NCBI GenBank assembly: GCA_030770545.1
Contig: CM061107.1
Coordinates: 1,328,001 to 1,392,000 of the forward strand
Origin: Macropodus opercularis
Lineage: Eukaryota; Chordata; Actinopteri; Anabantiformes; Osphronemidae
Length of the DNA stretch: 64,000 bases
Direction: 5' to 3'
Shown here: positions 1 through 11,586 of the stretch, piece by piece
Position numbering within the stretch: position 1 is the stretch's first letter
Layout: every line of letters starts with the position of its first letter
Program-made: the position numbers and the translations under genes
Notes under the pieces: model-generated
Seen by the model: the letters and a program-made list of their open reading frames with translations, nothing else
Database searches by the model: none
Told to the model about the DNA's origin: nothing

Positions 1-129
1 TAAATCCTTCACTTTGTGAAACAAAACAGATTCCTAAAAGTGAATGTGTCCCCAAATGCATCATTTGTCAGAGTAACAGCCGAAGCTCATCGGGTGTTTG
101 AAACTAGGAATATGGAAGAAGCGCTTCAC

Positions 130-239
130 CTTTAAAATGCAGCATCCTCTCCATCCTGCTGCTGCGGCAAATGAGCACATTTCCTCAGGCGTTAAATGCT
201 TTGAAACTTCTTGCAAATGATTGCAGGTCGGGGCGAGAG
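130..239 (-). CDS. Possible second exon of the same unrecognised minus-strand gene
   Basis: Reading leftwards, an AG acceptor at 241-240 and a GTGAAG donor at 129-124 bracket 110 nt. Entered in phase 1, this frame is fully open and reads ALAPTCNHLQEVSKHL, then TPEEMCSFAAAAGW, and ends in phase 0. The phase match with the exon at 1000-1096 is the main support. A second possible acceptor four bases upstream would give a different phase with an early stop. It contains four cysteines, and no domain was recognised. The rest of the gene would lie left of the window. Confidence 0.28.
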
Positions 240-999
240 CTGAGCTGAACCAGAACACGTCCGAAAGATTCAAGGCAGATTAATAGCAGCATCAAGTACG
301 AAGACTCACGGTTCTACTGGTCAATAGTAGACGAAACACCGGTGCTCTTATTTAAAACTAATCTGAATCCAGGTTGGAGTCAGCATCTAACCTTGGACTG
401 TAGCATTACAACATATATGTCACAAGGCTGTTACATGTGATGACGACATGGGCTGAAGCTGCAACTACTTGTCATGTGTAGTCGACTGCCTGCACTTGGT
501 TCCACCTCAGGCAGCTTCAGGCCTGCAGTGTAACGCAATTACATAACGGCCTTCAAAACGCATCCTCAGATCAACACGGGCCATTTTAAGGCTGCTCAGT
601 TATTTAGGCCACGTGATTTTATCATCGCGTTGTCCATGCAGGTCCGGTGGTTCTGCAGAACTCCGCTCCGTGACTGACACAGGACCCCAGAACCGGAGCG
701 GACGCGACGGCCTGACAGCAGCAGACCTGAGGCCTAGTACGGTCTGAGCTCAGTCCCCCTCCAACGGCGCCGTGGCCCTGCGTGACATCACCTCACGGAT
801 CTCTACCGATCCACACCGTCAGAACCGACGGCGTGCAGCGGTTCCGACGACGAATCCGCCTCTGAAACCCGTCCTCGGTGGCTCAACGTGATTTGAGAGC
901 GCAGCGCTGCCAGAACCGACGCCTTTGTCGACAAAAGCCATAAAAAGCAACCACTCCCATCTCCTCATTGTGCTGCATCCCCCCGAACGGCGAGCTTAC

Positions 1000-1096
1000 C
1001 AAACGCGCCCTGCTCCGGCAGAGACTTGGTCAGCGCCTCCCGAAGCGCGCAGATCCACACGAAGAGGAGCAAACGAGAGATGCGCTTGTCTGGCAT
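1000..1096 (-). CDS. Possible first coding exon of an unrecognised secreted or membrane protein
   Basis: On the minus strand an ATG at 1096-1094, with G at -3, opens a 32-codon frame. It starts MPDKRIS, continues with a hydrophobic run RLLLFVWICAL and ends TKSLPEQGAF. A consensus donor GTAAGC follows at 999. A basic start followed by a hydrophobic stretch resembles a signal peptide. The exon lies inside a CpG-rich island, as expected of a first exon, and ends in phase 1, which fits the candidate exon at 130-239. I do not recognise the family. The frame is short, so a chance ORF in GC-rich DNA remains possible. Confidence 0.35.
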
Positions 1097-1098
1097 CT

Positions 1099-1104
1099 CT
1101 ACAT
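1099..1104 (-). promoter_or_regulatory. Start-stop minimal upstream ORF (ATGTAG)
   Basis: On the minus strand ATG is followed directly by TAG, and the stop ends two bases before the putative main ATG at 1096. Start-stop elements can hold up initiating ribosomes and reduce downstream translation. This matters only if the minus-strand gene is real and transcribed through here. Confidence 0.3.
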
Positions 1105-1932
1105 CTCTAGTCCCAGCTCGGCCAAGTGTCCATACCCTCCGTGCGCGTCTTCAGTGCTCGGACATGGGCGCCAGGCTTTGAATGGAGCCGAGATGCTTCC
1201 GTCTGTGTGGGCTTCGCCGTGTTTGTATTGTCTGAGGCGGAGAGGAGCGCTACGCCTCCCTCTGCTGATCTCAAGTGGAACAGCGGCTCAGTGGCACCGC
1301 TCACGGGCCGAGCGCGGTGCCACGACGCACGAACTCGCACCCGCGTCCCGACGATCCGACGCCCATGAGCTCAGTAACATGTGCAGCATTAATGCACTCG
1401 GTGCAATCAAACAGAAAGTAAGTCTTTCAGCGTGACAATGTGTGAAAATTCATTTGGTTTGTTCAAAAGGTGAATTGAAGTCAAGTAATACGGTTTCATA
1501 TGGCTCCTAATGTTTCCTTTTCAGGTGTTATCACATTCAGCAACATGTCGCATCATGACAGTTTGTTTGCTATTTAAAATTTTAAACTAGCTCCATGACC
1601 CAAAGGCTGAAATGCTGGCTCTCATGCACGTTGGTGTAAACTGCGTCTGATTGGAAGGAAAATGTTGTTTGTGTTTTGGAGGCTGCAGCAACGAGCAGAT
1701 CAAACCTCGATCTGTTTCTCACATGGAGCTCGAATCCGGAGCGAGGACAAGAGCTGGACTCCAGACGGATTTTCCTCTGGAGCCAGGTCCCTCTGCCTGG
1801 CTTCGCCTCCCACAGCAGCAGCTGGCCGTCTTATTCATCGTTTTTATTATTTAATTAAAACTTCTTATTGGACAGAGGTTTATGCCTGGCAACATGTCTG
1901 TGTTTGCAGATTTACTGTTTTGAATTGATTAC

Positions 1933-1938
1933 AATAAA
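1933..1938 (+). other. Candidate polyadenylation signal AATAAA with GT-rich downstream element
   Basis: AATAAA is followed about 25 bases later by the GT-rich stretch TCTGTCTTTGTGGCTG, the usual arrangement of a cleavage site. With the good donor CAGAAA/GTAAGT at 1417/1418 it suggests a short divergent plus-strand transcript from the CpG island, probably non-coding. No conserved ORF is seen. Confidence 0.25.
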
Positions 1939-4900
1939 CCTTCATACTGAAAGAGAATCTTCTGTCTTTGTGGCTGTTTTGAAGGTTCACTGAAATAACA
2001 GCTATTATATTTTAAAAATTTGAAATGAAGGAAAATGATAAATATACAGTGTTAAGATGTTCAACCCTGCAGCAGACAGTCACTCATCACATGAACCGTG
2101 GCTTCGGTGAAGTCCTTCCCGGCAGCCATTGGGAGAGGCGGCACATCCTGGACAGGAGGCCCTGACCCTGTGTTGTGATGAGTTATTTCTGGGAGACGTC
2201 CTGTGTTGAGGTTTACTTCAGTGGACATATGTCAGATGCTGTGTATCACTGTGAATCATTAGGAAGCTGAACGATCACACACTCAACACATCTGAGAAGA
2301 TCTTCTGAACAGATCAAAGCAGAGCAGCAGCACAAAACATCGATGTGATGACAGCGAGAAGCAGCCGCTGCTCTTTGGAACACATTAAATCTGAGTAAAA
2401 CTAACACTGACAGATTTACACTCACAGGGACGAATGTGTGGACTGGTCCAGATTTAAATCAACATCTGTACAAGGCCATGAAGGATTTGGACTCAGCGGG
2501 AGACGGCTGCCTCCTCAGACAGTTAGAGCTCTTCTCTTCAGGCCCCTTCACATGATCACTATTAGTTTGTTTTGCAAATTCATTGCATTTGAGTTTCCAT
2601 CAGATAACACAAACACGCTACGGATTTCAGAAAATTACAAAGGCTTGTGGGAAAAACGCAGAGGTTGAATTTCATGTGAAGACAGTTTTCCTTCCAGTTT
2701 CTAATCGTAACCACGTCCAGCTCATCTAAAGCAGATGGAGACATTAGAGAGGAACACGCTTTAACTCTGCAGGAAAGAAGACGCAAAAAGGGAAAAACAT
2801 CGAGGATCTGAATGCAGGGTTCATGTGAATTCAATTTAGTACTAACCACTTCATTGACGTTTGCTGTTGTTGAACAGCTGTGTGAAGACGATGACACCAC
2901 TCGAGTCAAACAATCTGGGCCTCACCACGCGACGCGCTACGGGAGCACAACTAAACCACCAAGCTTCTATTTAAACAACAGAAATCATCTGAAGGCACCT
3001 CAGAAAAGCACAGAAATAAACTAAGCCCAGTGGTCAGCACCAGGACAAACAGCTCCTCCAACGAAGCTCAACCTGAACGCTGTTCAAATACGTCTTTATG
3101 GGCCAGCTCTCATACTCACGGCTGTGATTACAAGTATTGAGTGGACGGTAGAGTCCTCAGCTAAACATGGCTATATTTCCCCATAATAGATCCCCTTTAC
3201 ACAAGAGTGACTTTTATTACACCTGTCTGCAAGAAAACAGCTTCTGGCTGTTCCAAGCACACGACGTGTGGAGAACGAAGGCTGGTCCGAGGCCAGAGGA
3301 CTGAGTTCAGCATATGAATCACAGTGTGGTCACGGGCGCATGGGATCAAGCATGAGGCGATCAGGAGAAAGCAAACAGAAATGATCTACGTGCTGCAGTG
3401 ACGGGGCCAAAGTAGAAAAAATATAGGAAAATATGGTTATACTGCATTTAAGTAAGCTGAAGCTTCTTCAAGCAGGAACAGACGAAGGATGCTTCTAAAG
3501 TTTAAGAAAGACAATGAGAAACCTTGATACGGACGTTTAATTTTAATGCTCAATTCAACTAAATCTAAGACGAATCAGCGGAGACGCGACAGAGCATTTA
3601 AACGCCACACAGGCAGCAGAACGAGCCCTGGATGTGAAGTAACCCTAACACCCCGGCGCCGGCATGGATTCCTGCATCACGCAGCACGGTTCTGCTAAAA
3701 GCCCGCTTCAGGATAAGCCAGTGCTTTGTTTCGCCAGGGAGCAGATGTAGAAACCATCTGCAAAATGTACTGCAGTCCACATGGATGTCAGCAGGGGACC
3801 AAGCGAGTCTTGTCCCGGGTCCGAGCAGCACGAGCAACAGCCTGCGAACGGACTTTATTATGTGTGAGGTTGGATTCCTGCGTCTCTACTCGTGCAGTGT
3901 GACAGAAGGTTTTCCAAGCATCCGTTCTGCTGAGATTTAACCTCCACCAGGTTAATAGCATTAACACCTGCCGGTCAGACGCCTCCTACGTGGGTGGCGG
4001 CGCGTCCGCACGCGAGGCTCCCGCCCAACACGAACACAGAGGAGAAACAGCAGCACTGACGCAGAGTGGACTCAGGACACGACATCAACAAACTGGTTCT
4101 CAGCTCAACACGAGCTGAAGACTTGCAGGGTGGACTGGTAATGGATGACGTGAGCTTGTGCATCACCAGACACGAGAGTAGATGAAATGAAAACGATCAG
4201 GACCCACATGTTAACTTATTAAAGTCTCAAAAAATAAGGACATTTCTCAAACACAAACGAAAGTTTATAAACTTAGTTTATGTTCACGTTAGTTTATGTT
4301 AACTCCACTCATTTAAAAGTGCAGTAAGTCAAACATCCTCAGGTCTCGGCTGCATGAGCAGCGGCTGGTACGAACGCGTTGACTTCTGACTTCAAGTCCA
4401 TTTGTTCTGTTTAAGTCTACTGGGTTCCGCAGCGTCTCAGCTGTCAAACAGAAATTAATGAGATCATTAAGGCAGATCCATTTCTCAGACTGAACACTCT
4501 GCAGAATAGCAAATATGTACTTAGATACCAGATGGCGAGAGCAGAGCGAGGGCAGGAGAGAGCGGCCGCGTCCTCGTTTTGAGGGAAGACTTTCAACACG
4601 ACCAGCCTGCGCGGACAGAAACCACCAGCAAGGGGCAGAGCGGAGACGCGTGTCCTGCTGACAGCGTCATTGTGTCTCAGCGCTTCCCGCTCTCTGATAA
4701 ACTGCGTCCACCCGCCAGCGGTAACATCCACCAGAGCTGAACCTGTGAGACCAGCAGCTGGTGGATGAACTGATGAGGCCGTGCCTGTCGGCGTTGAGGT
4801 CTTTATAAACGTACTAAATTACGTGAATCACTTTTAACAAGTTCACTTTAGTGCTTAAACAGACATGAAAAATAAGATAATTGTACCCACAGCGGAGTCT

Positions 4901-7888
4901 CATAAGCTTTAATAAGGCCAGCTCTTAAATAATCATGTGAAGTGGACACGCTAATCAACCAACCCCTGCTTCACCCTTTAATACCCCCACGCTGGCTTTC
5001 TGAGGTGTAATTCCTGTGAACCTGTATTACCTGGTCACCGCTAATCAATTAGCATTGATGGAGCACAGAGGGAAGTTGGTCCATGGCGTATCGAGAAAAC
5101 TGCAATAAAAACTTTTATTCAGTTTACAGTAAAGCAATAAATGAACGACGACGCCAATCAATCCATCTGCTGCTCAGTGAGTCTAGTTGAGCATGGACAA
5201 CAATTAAAGCCAGTTTCTGCAGTAGCTCTAGGTAAGTTTGTCGCACTGTCGCTCTAATTGTGGACGAAGCAGCTTGTTGGTGTCAGACTTTAAAAGGAGG
5301 AGATTTACGGGAGGCTAAATTAAAACAGAAAGCAGCAGTGACTACTAAATATTTACAGCAAGTAGCTCAATTAAATATCTGACCAACATCCCAACACATG
5401 ATGTGGCCTATTTAAGTAGGACATGCCACAGAAAACGCTTAACAGCAGAATCAACAGGAAGCTTTGTGTGAATATAATATACGCCGAGACCTTTGACACA
5501 AACTGGAAGAGAAAGTGTTTTGGCTCAAACATCAGCTGTTTGTTTCCTGAAAGGCATCGACGCACAATAAGCAGATGTTGGATCAGAGCAGGTCGTCCTC
5601 TCATGTCTCTTCCTCTACAGTACATTTAAATCGCGGCGTCGCTCAGACCTCGCTCCAGTCATAGCGTCTTCTTAACACGGTTTTTGATTCATGCCATGTG
5701 ACTGCTGCTGTCAGTCTTGGCTGCCGTTCAGAAACCAGGTGCACTGCGGCACATTCCTCAGCACTAATGGTAAACTAACCTTAGCGAGAACCTGTCCAGC
5801 TGACATTTATGCATAACAACAACTGCAGCGTGAACGTGTGATAATTAAGACGCGAGTACTACAGCTTTTCACATCTCCTTCAGCCTCTCAGTGTGTTCCC
5901 CACTGGGGGCTTTTATTTTTAGCTCCTTGGTCTTTGATTAAAGCATGACTCTCTTATTGACCTTCACACCTGCCGCAGTTCTGCCAGGTTGGCGGGGGGA
6001 CGACCACTTAACTAAAAGCCTGCTACTGGAGCTGACACTGTGAACTGTGGACCCGGTGGATGGACCTGTGTGATGCTGTGGTGCTGCACCACCAGCACTA
6101 CTGGTTAACTACTGGTTTTACACAGTATCCTGAAATAAAGCCTATTGCTTCTGAAGATTTTTAATTACAAAACGGAGGCAGGTCTGTTTCAGGGTTCTTT
6201 TATGTGGAGGCTTCATGAGAAACTTCTGCATTTCCTCTATTAATTGTATTATTTGTTTTACTGCTCAGTGGATGAAGCCACACTGTACTTTGCTATATAT
6301 CACTCCTCTACAATTGATTGTTAAATATAAAGGAATTAATTCTTCCCTGTAATATCTATTAACCACTACAAAAGGAAACCAGTCTTCAGTGAGCATGGAC
6401 TAGAGAACGCTGAGTAAAGAAGCCTGCTCATGACTTTATAGAACTTAATTACGCTTGAGCACGTTATAGGTAAAGGTTATGATATCTCCCAGCAGCTTCA
6501 AGTCCCTGTGGCTACAACTGCAAATATGCAGACGTTTAGGTCCTTGGGACTACAGCGGATGTGCAAGCGGAAACTTTAACCCTGAAGGACCAGGAGGGTC
6601 CAGACTTGCTCACAGAGCACGGTCAAGGCACATCAGGGTTCACTGAAAGGCGGAATGCGAGCGCGTTGTCTAACAGTTTGCATTGCTTTAGTCCTGCAGA
6701 CTGAGCTGTGTGGCGCTGATTTGCTGCATCTGCCACCGGAAGCCTTGAATCTACGAGGATACAGAGAAATCACAAGCAACTCTTACGGAACTCGGTTACA
6801 AAAGCTAGAGCTTAGTGGCGGAAAGCACTGAGATCCGTTGCCCAAGGATCCAAAACACAGAGACACAGAAGGGCTGAACGGGTCGTGTGCTCTAGGCTGA
6901 AGCACCTGTTATCGAGCACTAAAGCCCGTCTAAAGCCGCCGAACCCCGGCTCACATCACCTTCCTTCAGTCAAAACGCTGAGCGTTTGCCTCTTGACCCC
7001 TCGTGTCACGTTGCCTTCAAAGCCACGTGGTTTTATTAACAGCGGTGGACGGTTACAACACAATGACAGCTCTTCCAGTTCACTGGCTGCAATTCAATCT
7101 GTGTTGTTAGCACCTTACACAACCACCACCCAGACCCAGCAAATGTCTTTGTCCTAAATGTGATTGTCAGGAAGTAATCCCCTGAAGAGTACGGGATATT
7201 AACCGCTGTGTTTATTTCATCCTCTGCTGAAGAGCGTGACGTTATTTTGTGATCCCACAGCCACAACCCTGCTTCTCTTCACTCTGGCCTTTACAGTGTG
7301 GAGCGTAAATGTCATGGCTGTTTTACATGTTAATGTGAAATGCTAACAGGGCTACTTACAGGGTTAAAAAAAGCACCATGGCTTTCTAAATGAAGCCACT
7401 TGTGTCTGATAAAGGTTAGCCGTGCAGGCCGGCACCAGGCCCATCAGCATGCACGAGTTGTGTCACGCTCTGAAGGTGCTACTACATCCAGCCCTGGCAT
7501 AAAATCAATACGCCATCTTCCGAAGGCTTCACCTATAACTCATATTGGCTTTTTCGCAAACTCAGTCCACGGAGCGGTTGTTGACATTGTTTAACGCATG
7601 GCGTGTTTCTGTACGTCGGGGTGAGGGAAGCAGCGAAACATTCATCTAATAGCGGAGCTCATCGTTAGCACCGCGTCCTTCTCCGTCTCAGAGGCGGTGT
7701 TCCATGTTCTCTGCTGCCTTTGTTTCCTGCTCACACACCCGTCCTGACTGCACATTGTTCTGCGGAGACGAGTGTGTTTGTTATTGTTGGGTGAGCTCTT
7801 GAAGAGTTGCTCTGAATGTGCCAGTAAGACACAGTGCACAGATGTGGCAAAAACTCAAAACAAGGATCAGCATGAACATACAGGCCTG

Positions 7889-7939
7889 ACACACACACGC
7901 ACACACACACACACGCACGCACACGCACACGCACACACT
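7889..7939. repeat. (AC)n microsatellite with interspersed CG steps
   Basis: About 51 bases of AC dinucleotides are interrupted by several GC substitutions. It is an imperfect dinucleotide tract with no associated gene, and is likely length-polymorphic. Confidence 0.9.
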
Positions 7940-10630
7940 GCTTAAATGCAAAGCCATAGCTTTTTTCTAGGTCACCATCTCACGGAGTAAATTGACAAGC
8001 TTTCCTCTCTCTGAAAGCTTTTGAAGTTTTCGCAAGTGATTGGATGAATGAACTTATGATTGAACAACTTTTCCGTGGCGCAACTGATGTGTTTAAAACT
8101 GTTCGTCATAGCAAATGAACTAAACAATCTCAAATCCAGCCCCGTCGCTTACTGGGTCACGAGCTTTCAGACCTTTTCACACGGTCATCGTCACCAAACG
8201 GAGGTAGTTTCTAAATGCATTTGTTCCTCGTGAACGTGAGAGTCTGGCTTTAAAGTTGTTCTCTTGACTTTCAAAGCTAAGTTAACATTGTTTTGTTTGC
8301 CTGGTTGAAGGTTTGCTTACGTGCTTGTTTTGGAACCTTTAACTCTCAGTATCATTCGTTCTCAGCGTATTGAATTTTCTGAGCTGATGTGGAAATATCG
8401 ACTTTTCACTGATCTACAAGGTCAAAGTTCTCGGGTTTGGAAGCAGCACAATCTGAAATCAACATTCACAAGCTGTCACCTCATCTCTGACAGTCAAAAT
8501 AATTGTCTCAGCCTCGTCTGGTCATTATTTGCGTTCAGTTACCAACAGGATGGTTTGTAACTAAGGCCTGGAGCTGCCATCGCTACAGTGTCAGTATCAG
8601 GTCCCGTAATGTGAACACACGTTTCGCCTTTTCCATGTCAGATCTGACATCTCACTTCTGTGCACGTCGCCTGTCATCACCACCGTCGACTCCTCACAGC
8701 CAACAACACGGAGGAGAACGACAGCAGGGATGGGGGTAAACAGCACATGTATGGAGAAAGCTGTGTTCAAGTCAAACTGGAAGGAACATGAAGCGGTGCA
8801 GGTTTAGCGCAGCAGGAAGACGATCCGATCGGTTATTAAGACCTGAGATCTGAGCGTATTTAGCCTGGAAGTGGTGCATTCGTGCTTCCCAATCACACGA
8901 TCCCTCATTAGCTGCCACCAGCTGATTATTCGTGTGAAATCATTATCACGCCGGTGTACCATACATCTCCGCCTCACCCTCCTCCCTATGTCCTATATTC
9001 CTGGTGTCGCACGCAAGACTGTTGTTCACGTACGGAGCTTCTCAAAGCGTCTCTGGCTCTATGTGAGCTCTCTCAGAAAGCCTGAGCCTTTTCCAGCAAA
9101 TATTACAGCGTAACCATTTGCTATAAATAGTCAACTCTTGACAAACACTAAATGCTTCTGGCAAAACATCAGGTAATTGGACCCTAAGTTGAAACTGATT
9201 TGTTAACGGAGACTTCCAGAGGACAAAAATGAACTTTAATGCAGCATGTTTAGCGCTGCATCTAAAAACTGTTTTTCCTTTCTGGTAATTTGCAGAGAAT
9301 TCCTAGATTAATAAAAAAAAATGTATCTCATAAAAAACATCACAAATAACCGAGTGTGGCATGTTTAAAAATGGCCTGTTTGGTCTGTCTGACAGTTTGC
9401 TAGATGACGATAATCAGCATTTAGCCTTTCTTTGATGGATAAAAGACCCAAAGGATTCATCTGCTCTATTTCACTTCTGATTAAATGTCTGCAGAATGAG
9501 AACAGTTTCAACAGCCAACCACCTTCAATCCAGACTGATGGGGGGGGCTGGAGGTACATTTTCATCACTGAATGCACTTGAGGAAAGAACAGCACATTTA
9601 TCCAGACCTTAACAGGGGCCCAATCCATGTTCATTACATAAATGTGCTGCACCCCCAACCCCAGCACGCATCTGGAATGACCCTGAGCACCCCGCACACA
9701 CTGGATTAAATGTCGTGGAATGGACATGTGGGCTTTCCAGCGGTGGGGACGTCTCACGCCCAGATTGATAAATTGTGTTTCAGATTAGACGAGGCTGAAG
9801 AGGGAGGCGGGATGAAGATGGGCCGCTGTGTGTCTGATGGTTCCCTCCAGCAGCCGCCGGAAAAGGGATTAAAATGGCCACGTTACGTAACCTTCAACCT
9901 ACTTGGAGAAGCAGGTGCCTCCTCAGACAATCAGACAGAACTAATGGTTTCACCCATTAGGTTGTTTAAGATGATTTACTGGATGTCAGCATCACCTGAA
10001 CGCCAGCATGGCAGACGGTGATGTTTATCAGCCGTTACCGTAGCTACACCACGTCCTATGAGGGGCAGGCTCATACCAATAAGTTCAAACTGTATCCTAA
10101 GCACAACCGCGTTGACGTGAAGTCCTTGTTGCCACCACTAACACTTCAGGAACTGGCGCACCCAGGGGAGCACACTGTCACCTTGCATTAGCGCATCCTT
10201 TGAATAATGCCTCTTTGCACGTCGCTGGTTTTAAAGAAAGCTTTAGGGCACTGTGCATGAAGCATTTTGTGCACTCAGAGCCTCAGTGGTATGGATATTC
10301 ACAGCCATGTTAACCCTGCATGTGAGCATCTAATAATATAATGTGTTGGGTGAAGTCACTTGGATCAAAACAAGCAGTGACAGGAGAACCGGGGGATGAA
10401 AGTCTAAAGTAGGACAGCTACTAATGATTATTCTCATTATTGACCAGTGCGTTGATAATGCGTTTGTCTATAAAGTGCCTGATAATAATGTGAAGATGTC
10501 CAGAAGTCCACAGAAACGTCTCTAAACAGCTCCTTCGATGATAATGTTAATTACATTCATTAGTGTTACCAGAAATAAAAGTAAACTGCTGCAGCCAGAG
10601 ATTCATGACCCATCAGATAGAGTTTAAGGC

Positions 10631-10676
10631 TCCATTAGGGGTCTCGGTCCACAGGTTGGGAACCACTAACCAAAAG
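10631..10676 (+). repeat. Fragment of a dispersed fish repeat
   Basis: The string CACAGGTTGGGAACCACT is a phrase I recognise from abundant vertebrate interspersed repeats containing 'ggttgggaaccactg'. Only about 45 bases are recognisable, and the family was not assigned. Confidence 0.35.
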
Positions 10677-10899
10677 TCAAACCCTCAGTAAAATAGCTAC
10701 TAATTCATGTTTTGAACCGCGCGAAGAAACAGCGTCTAAAATGCAAAAGCTCAGAGGATTTGGGCTCGGTTGCGTTGGGTTTAATTTAAACGACCCCTGG
10801 GGACACTTCACTTTACTGACACAGTGCGACCATCTGTCCATCGTGGCTTAGAGCCAAATCTGTGAACTCGGATCTGTGCGTAAATCTGACGAAAATTAG

Positions 10900-11556
10900 G
10901 GCACAACTCACAGAGCTCTTCTCCTGGACCCTACTAAGAGCTTCTGTGTCCTGCATCGTGCGCACGGACCCTCCCTCCCCAGCAGCTCATCCCGGGGCTG
11001 TCCCTTAACTTTCTCATATCAGTGACGTCTATCTTGCAAAGGGATTAAAGATTAGGATCTGGTAGAACGTTGCATAATTAACTCGCGGTGAGGAACTGAG
11101 CTGTTCCTGGTCGAGGCTCAACGTGGGCGGCGCATTGAGGAGACCGTGTAGGCGACTGTACCAGCCCGGCGGCTCCGCAGAAGCTGGACGCGAAGCGAGG
11201 GGACGCGGCGCTGTGAGCTGCGCGTAAACGGAGCCGCTGGTCCGGGTGAAAACGCGATAGAGTCCGTGTGATGCTGCGCGTCTCTCCAGTCCAGTCCCGA
11301 CTCGAAGCAGGACGGACAGTCCATCACCTGCAGCCGGGCTCCGCATCACATTATCGGCGTGGCCCCTGCCCCCTGATTTGATCCGGGCAGATCGTTTGGA
11401 TACGCGATTGGGTTCAGCCTTTGGCACCATCGTAACTGTGTTGGACACGAATAAAGTCAAAGGACGACGTGAGGGCAGCGAACTAAGATTCCACCAAGTC
11501 CGAAGAAGGCGTTTAACGACACACATGGAAACGATGTGAAGAGTAAGGACGTGGAA
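10900..11556 (+). promoter_or_regulatory. crhr1: crhr1 promoter and 5' UTR (CpG-rich)
   Basis: CpG density rises sharply just upstream of the crhr1 start codon, especially 11,120-11,340, and stays high into intron 1. No convincing TATA box is seen near a plausible start site, which fits a CpG-type promoter. The exact transcription start cannot be read from sequence. A minus-strand ORF of 165 codons across this segment (11,029-11,526) is taken as a by-product of CpG-rich composition. Confidence 0.6.
11525..11539 (+). promoter_or_regulatory. crhr1: Nested short upstream ORF in the crhr1 leader
   Basis: ATGGAAACGATGTGA encodes Met-Glu-Thr-Met-stop, so two in-frame ATGs share one stop. It ends 17 bases before the main ATG at 11557. 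The first ATG has C at -3 and G at +4, a moderate context that allows leaky scanning. In mammals an upstream AUG in the CRHR1 leader has been reported to inhibit receptor translation. A similar role here is inference. Confidence 0.55.
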
Positions 11557-11586
11557 ATGCGTCGCAAATGCGTGTTTGTGCTCCAG
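11557..11586 (+). CDS. crhr1: crhr1 coding exon 1 (start of signal peptide)
   Basis: It encodes [10 protein letters not shown] and ends in phase 0 at a consensus donor GTAAGT. This ATG was chosen because it has G at -3, gives a basic n-region followed by a hydrophobic core, and continues in phase into the rest of the signal peptide. It lies at the CpG-rich promoter. Confidence 0.85.

Larger units (their letters stand above)
640..1370. promoter_or_regulatory. CpG-rich island, probable promoter
   Basis: CpG dinucleotides are dense here compared with the flanking sequence, for example around 700-720, 765-800 and 1000-1080. It surrounds the putative minus-strand start codon at 1096. On the plus strand it could also serve a divergent transcript with a donor at 1418. 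This was judged by eye, and no observed/expected ratio was calculated. Confidence 0.5.
1971..10900. other. Intergenic stretch without a recognised gene
   Basis: Open frames here are short, lack matched splice sites and do not resemble any protein I know. The longest, 130 codons on the minus strand at 9365-9757 and 103 codons on the plus strand at 9710-10021, overlap antiparallel. Visible structure is limited to a CA microsatellite at 7889 and a repeat fragment near 10,631. Distal regulatory elements of crhr1 could lie here but cannot be identified by eye. Confidence 0.6.

Noticed and set aside
968..1435. 155-codon plus-strand frame in the left CpG island
   Set aside because: Antisense to the putative minus-strand exon, rich in Arg, Ala and Ser from CpG codons, and without resemblance to a known protein.
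9365..10021. 130- and 103-codon overlapping frames as a small gene
   Set aside because: The frames lie on opposite strands, have no splice signals and resemble no family.
11029..11526. 165-codon minus-strand open frame upstream of crhr1
   Set aside because: It covers the CpG-rich crhr1 promoter and leader, has no recognisable domain, and its openness follows from GC-rich composition.
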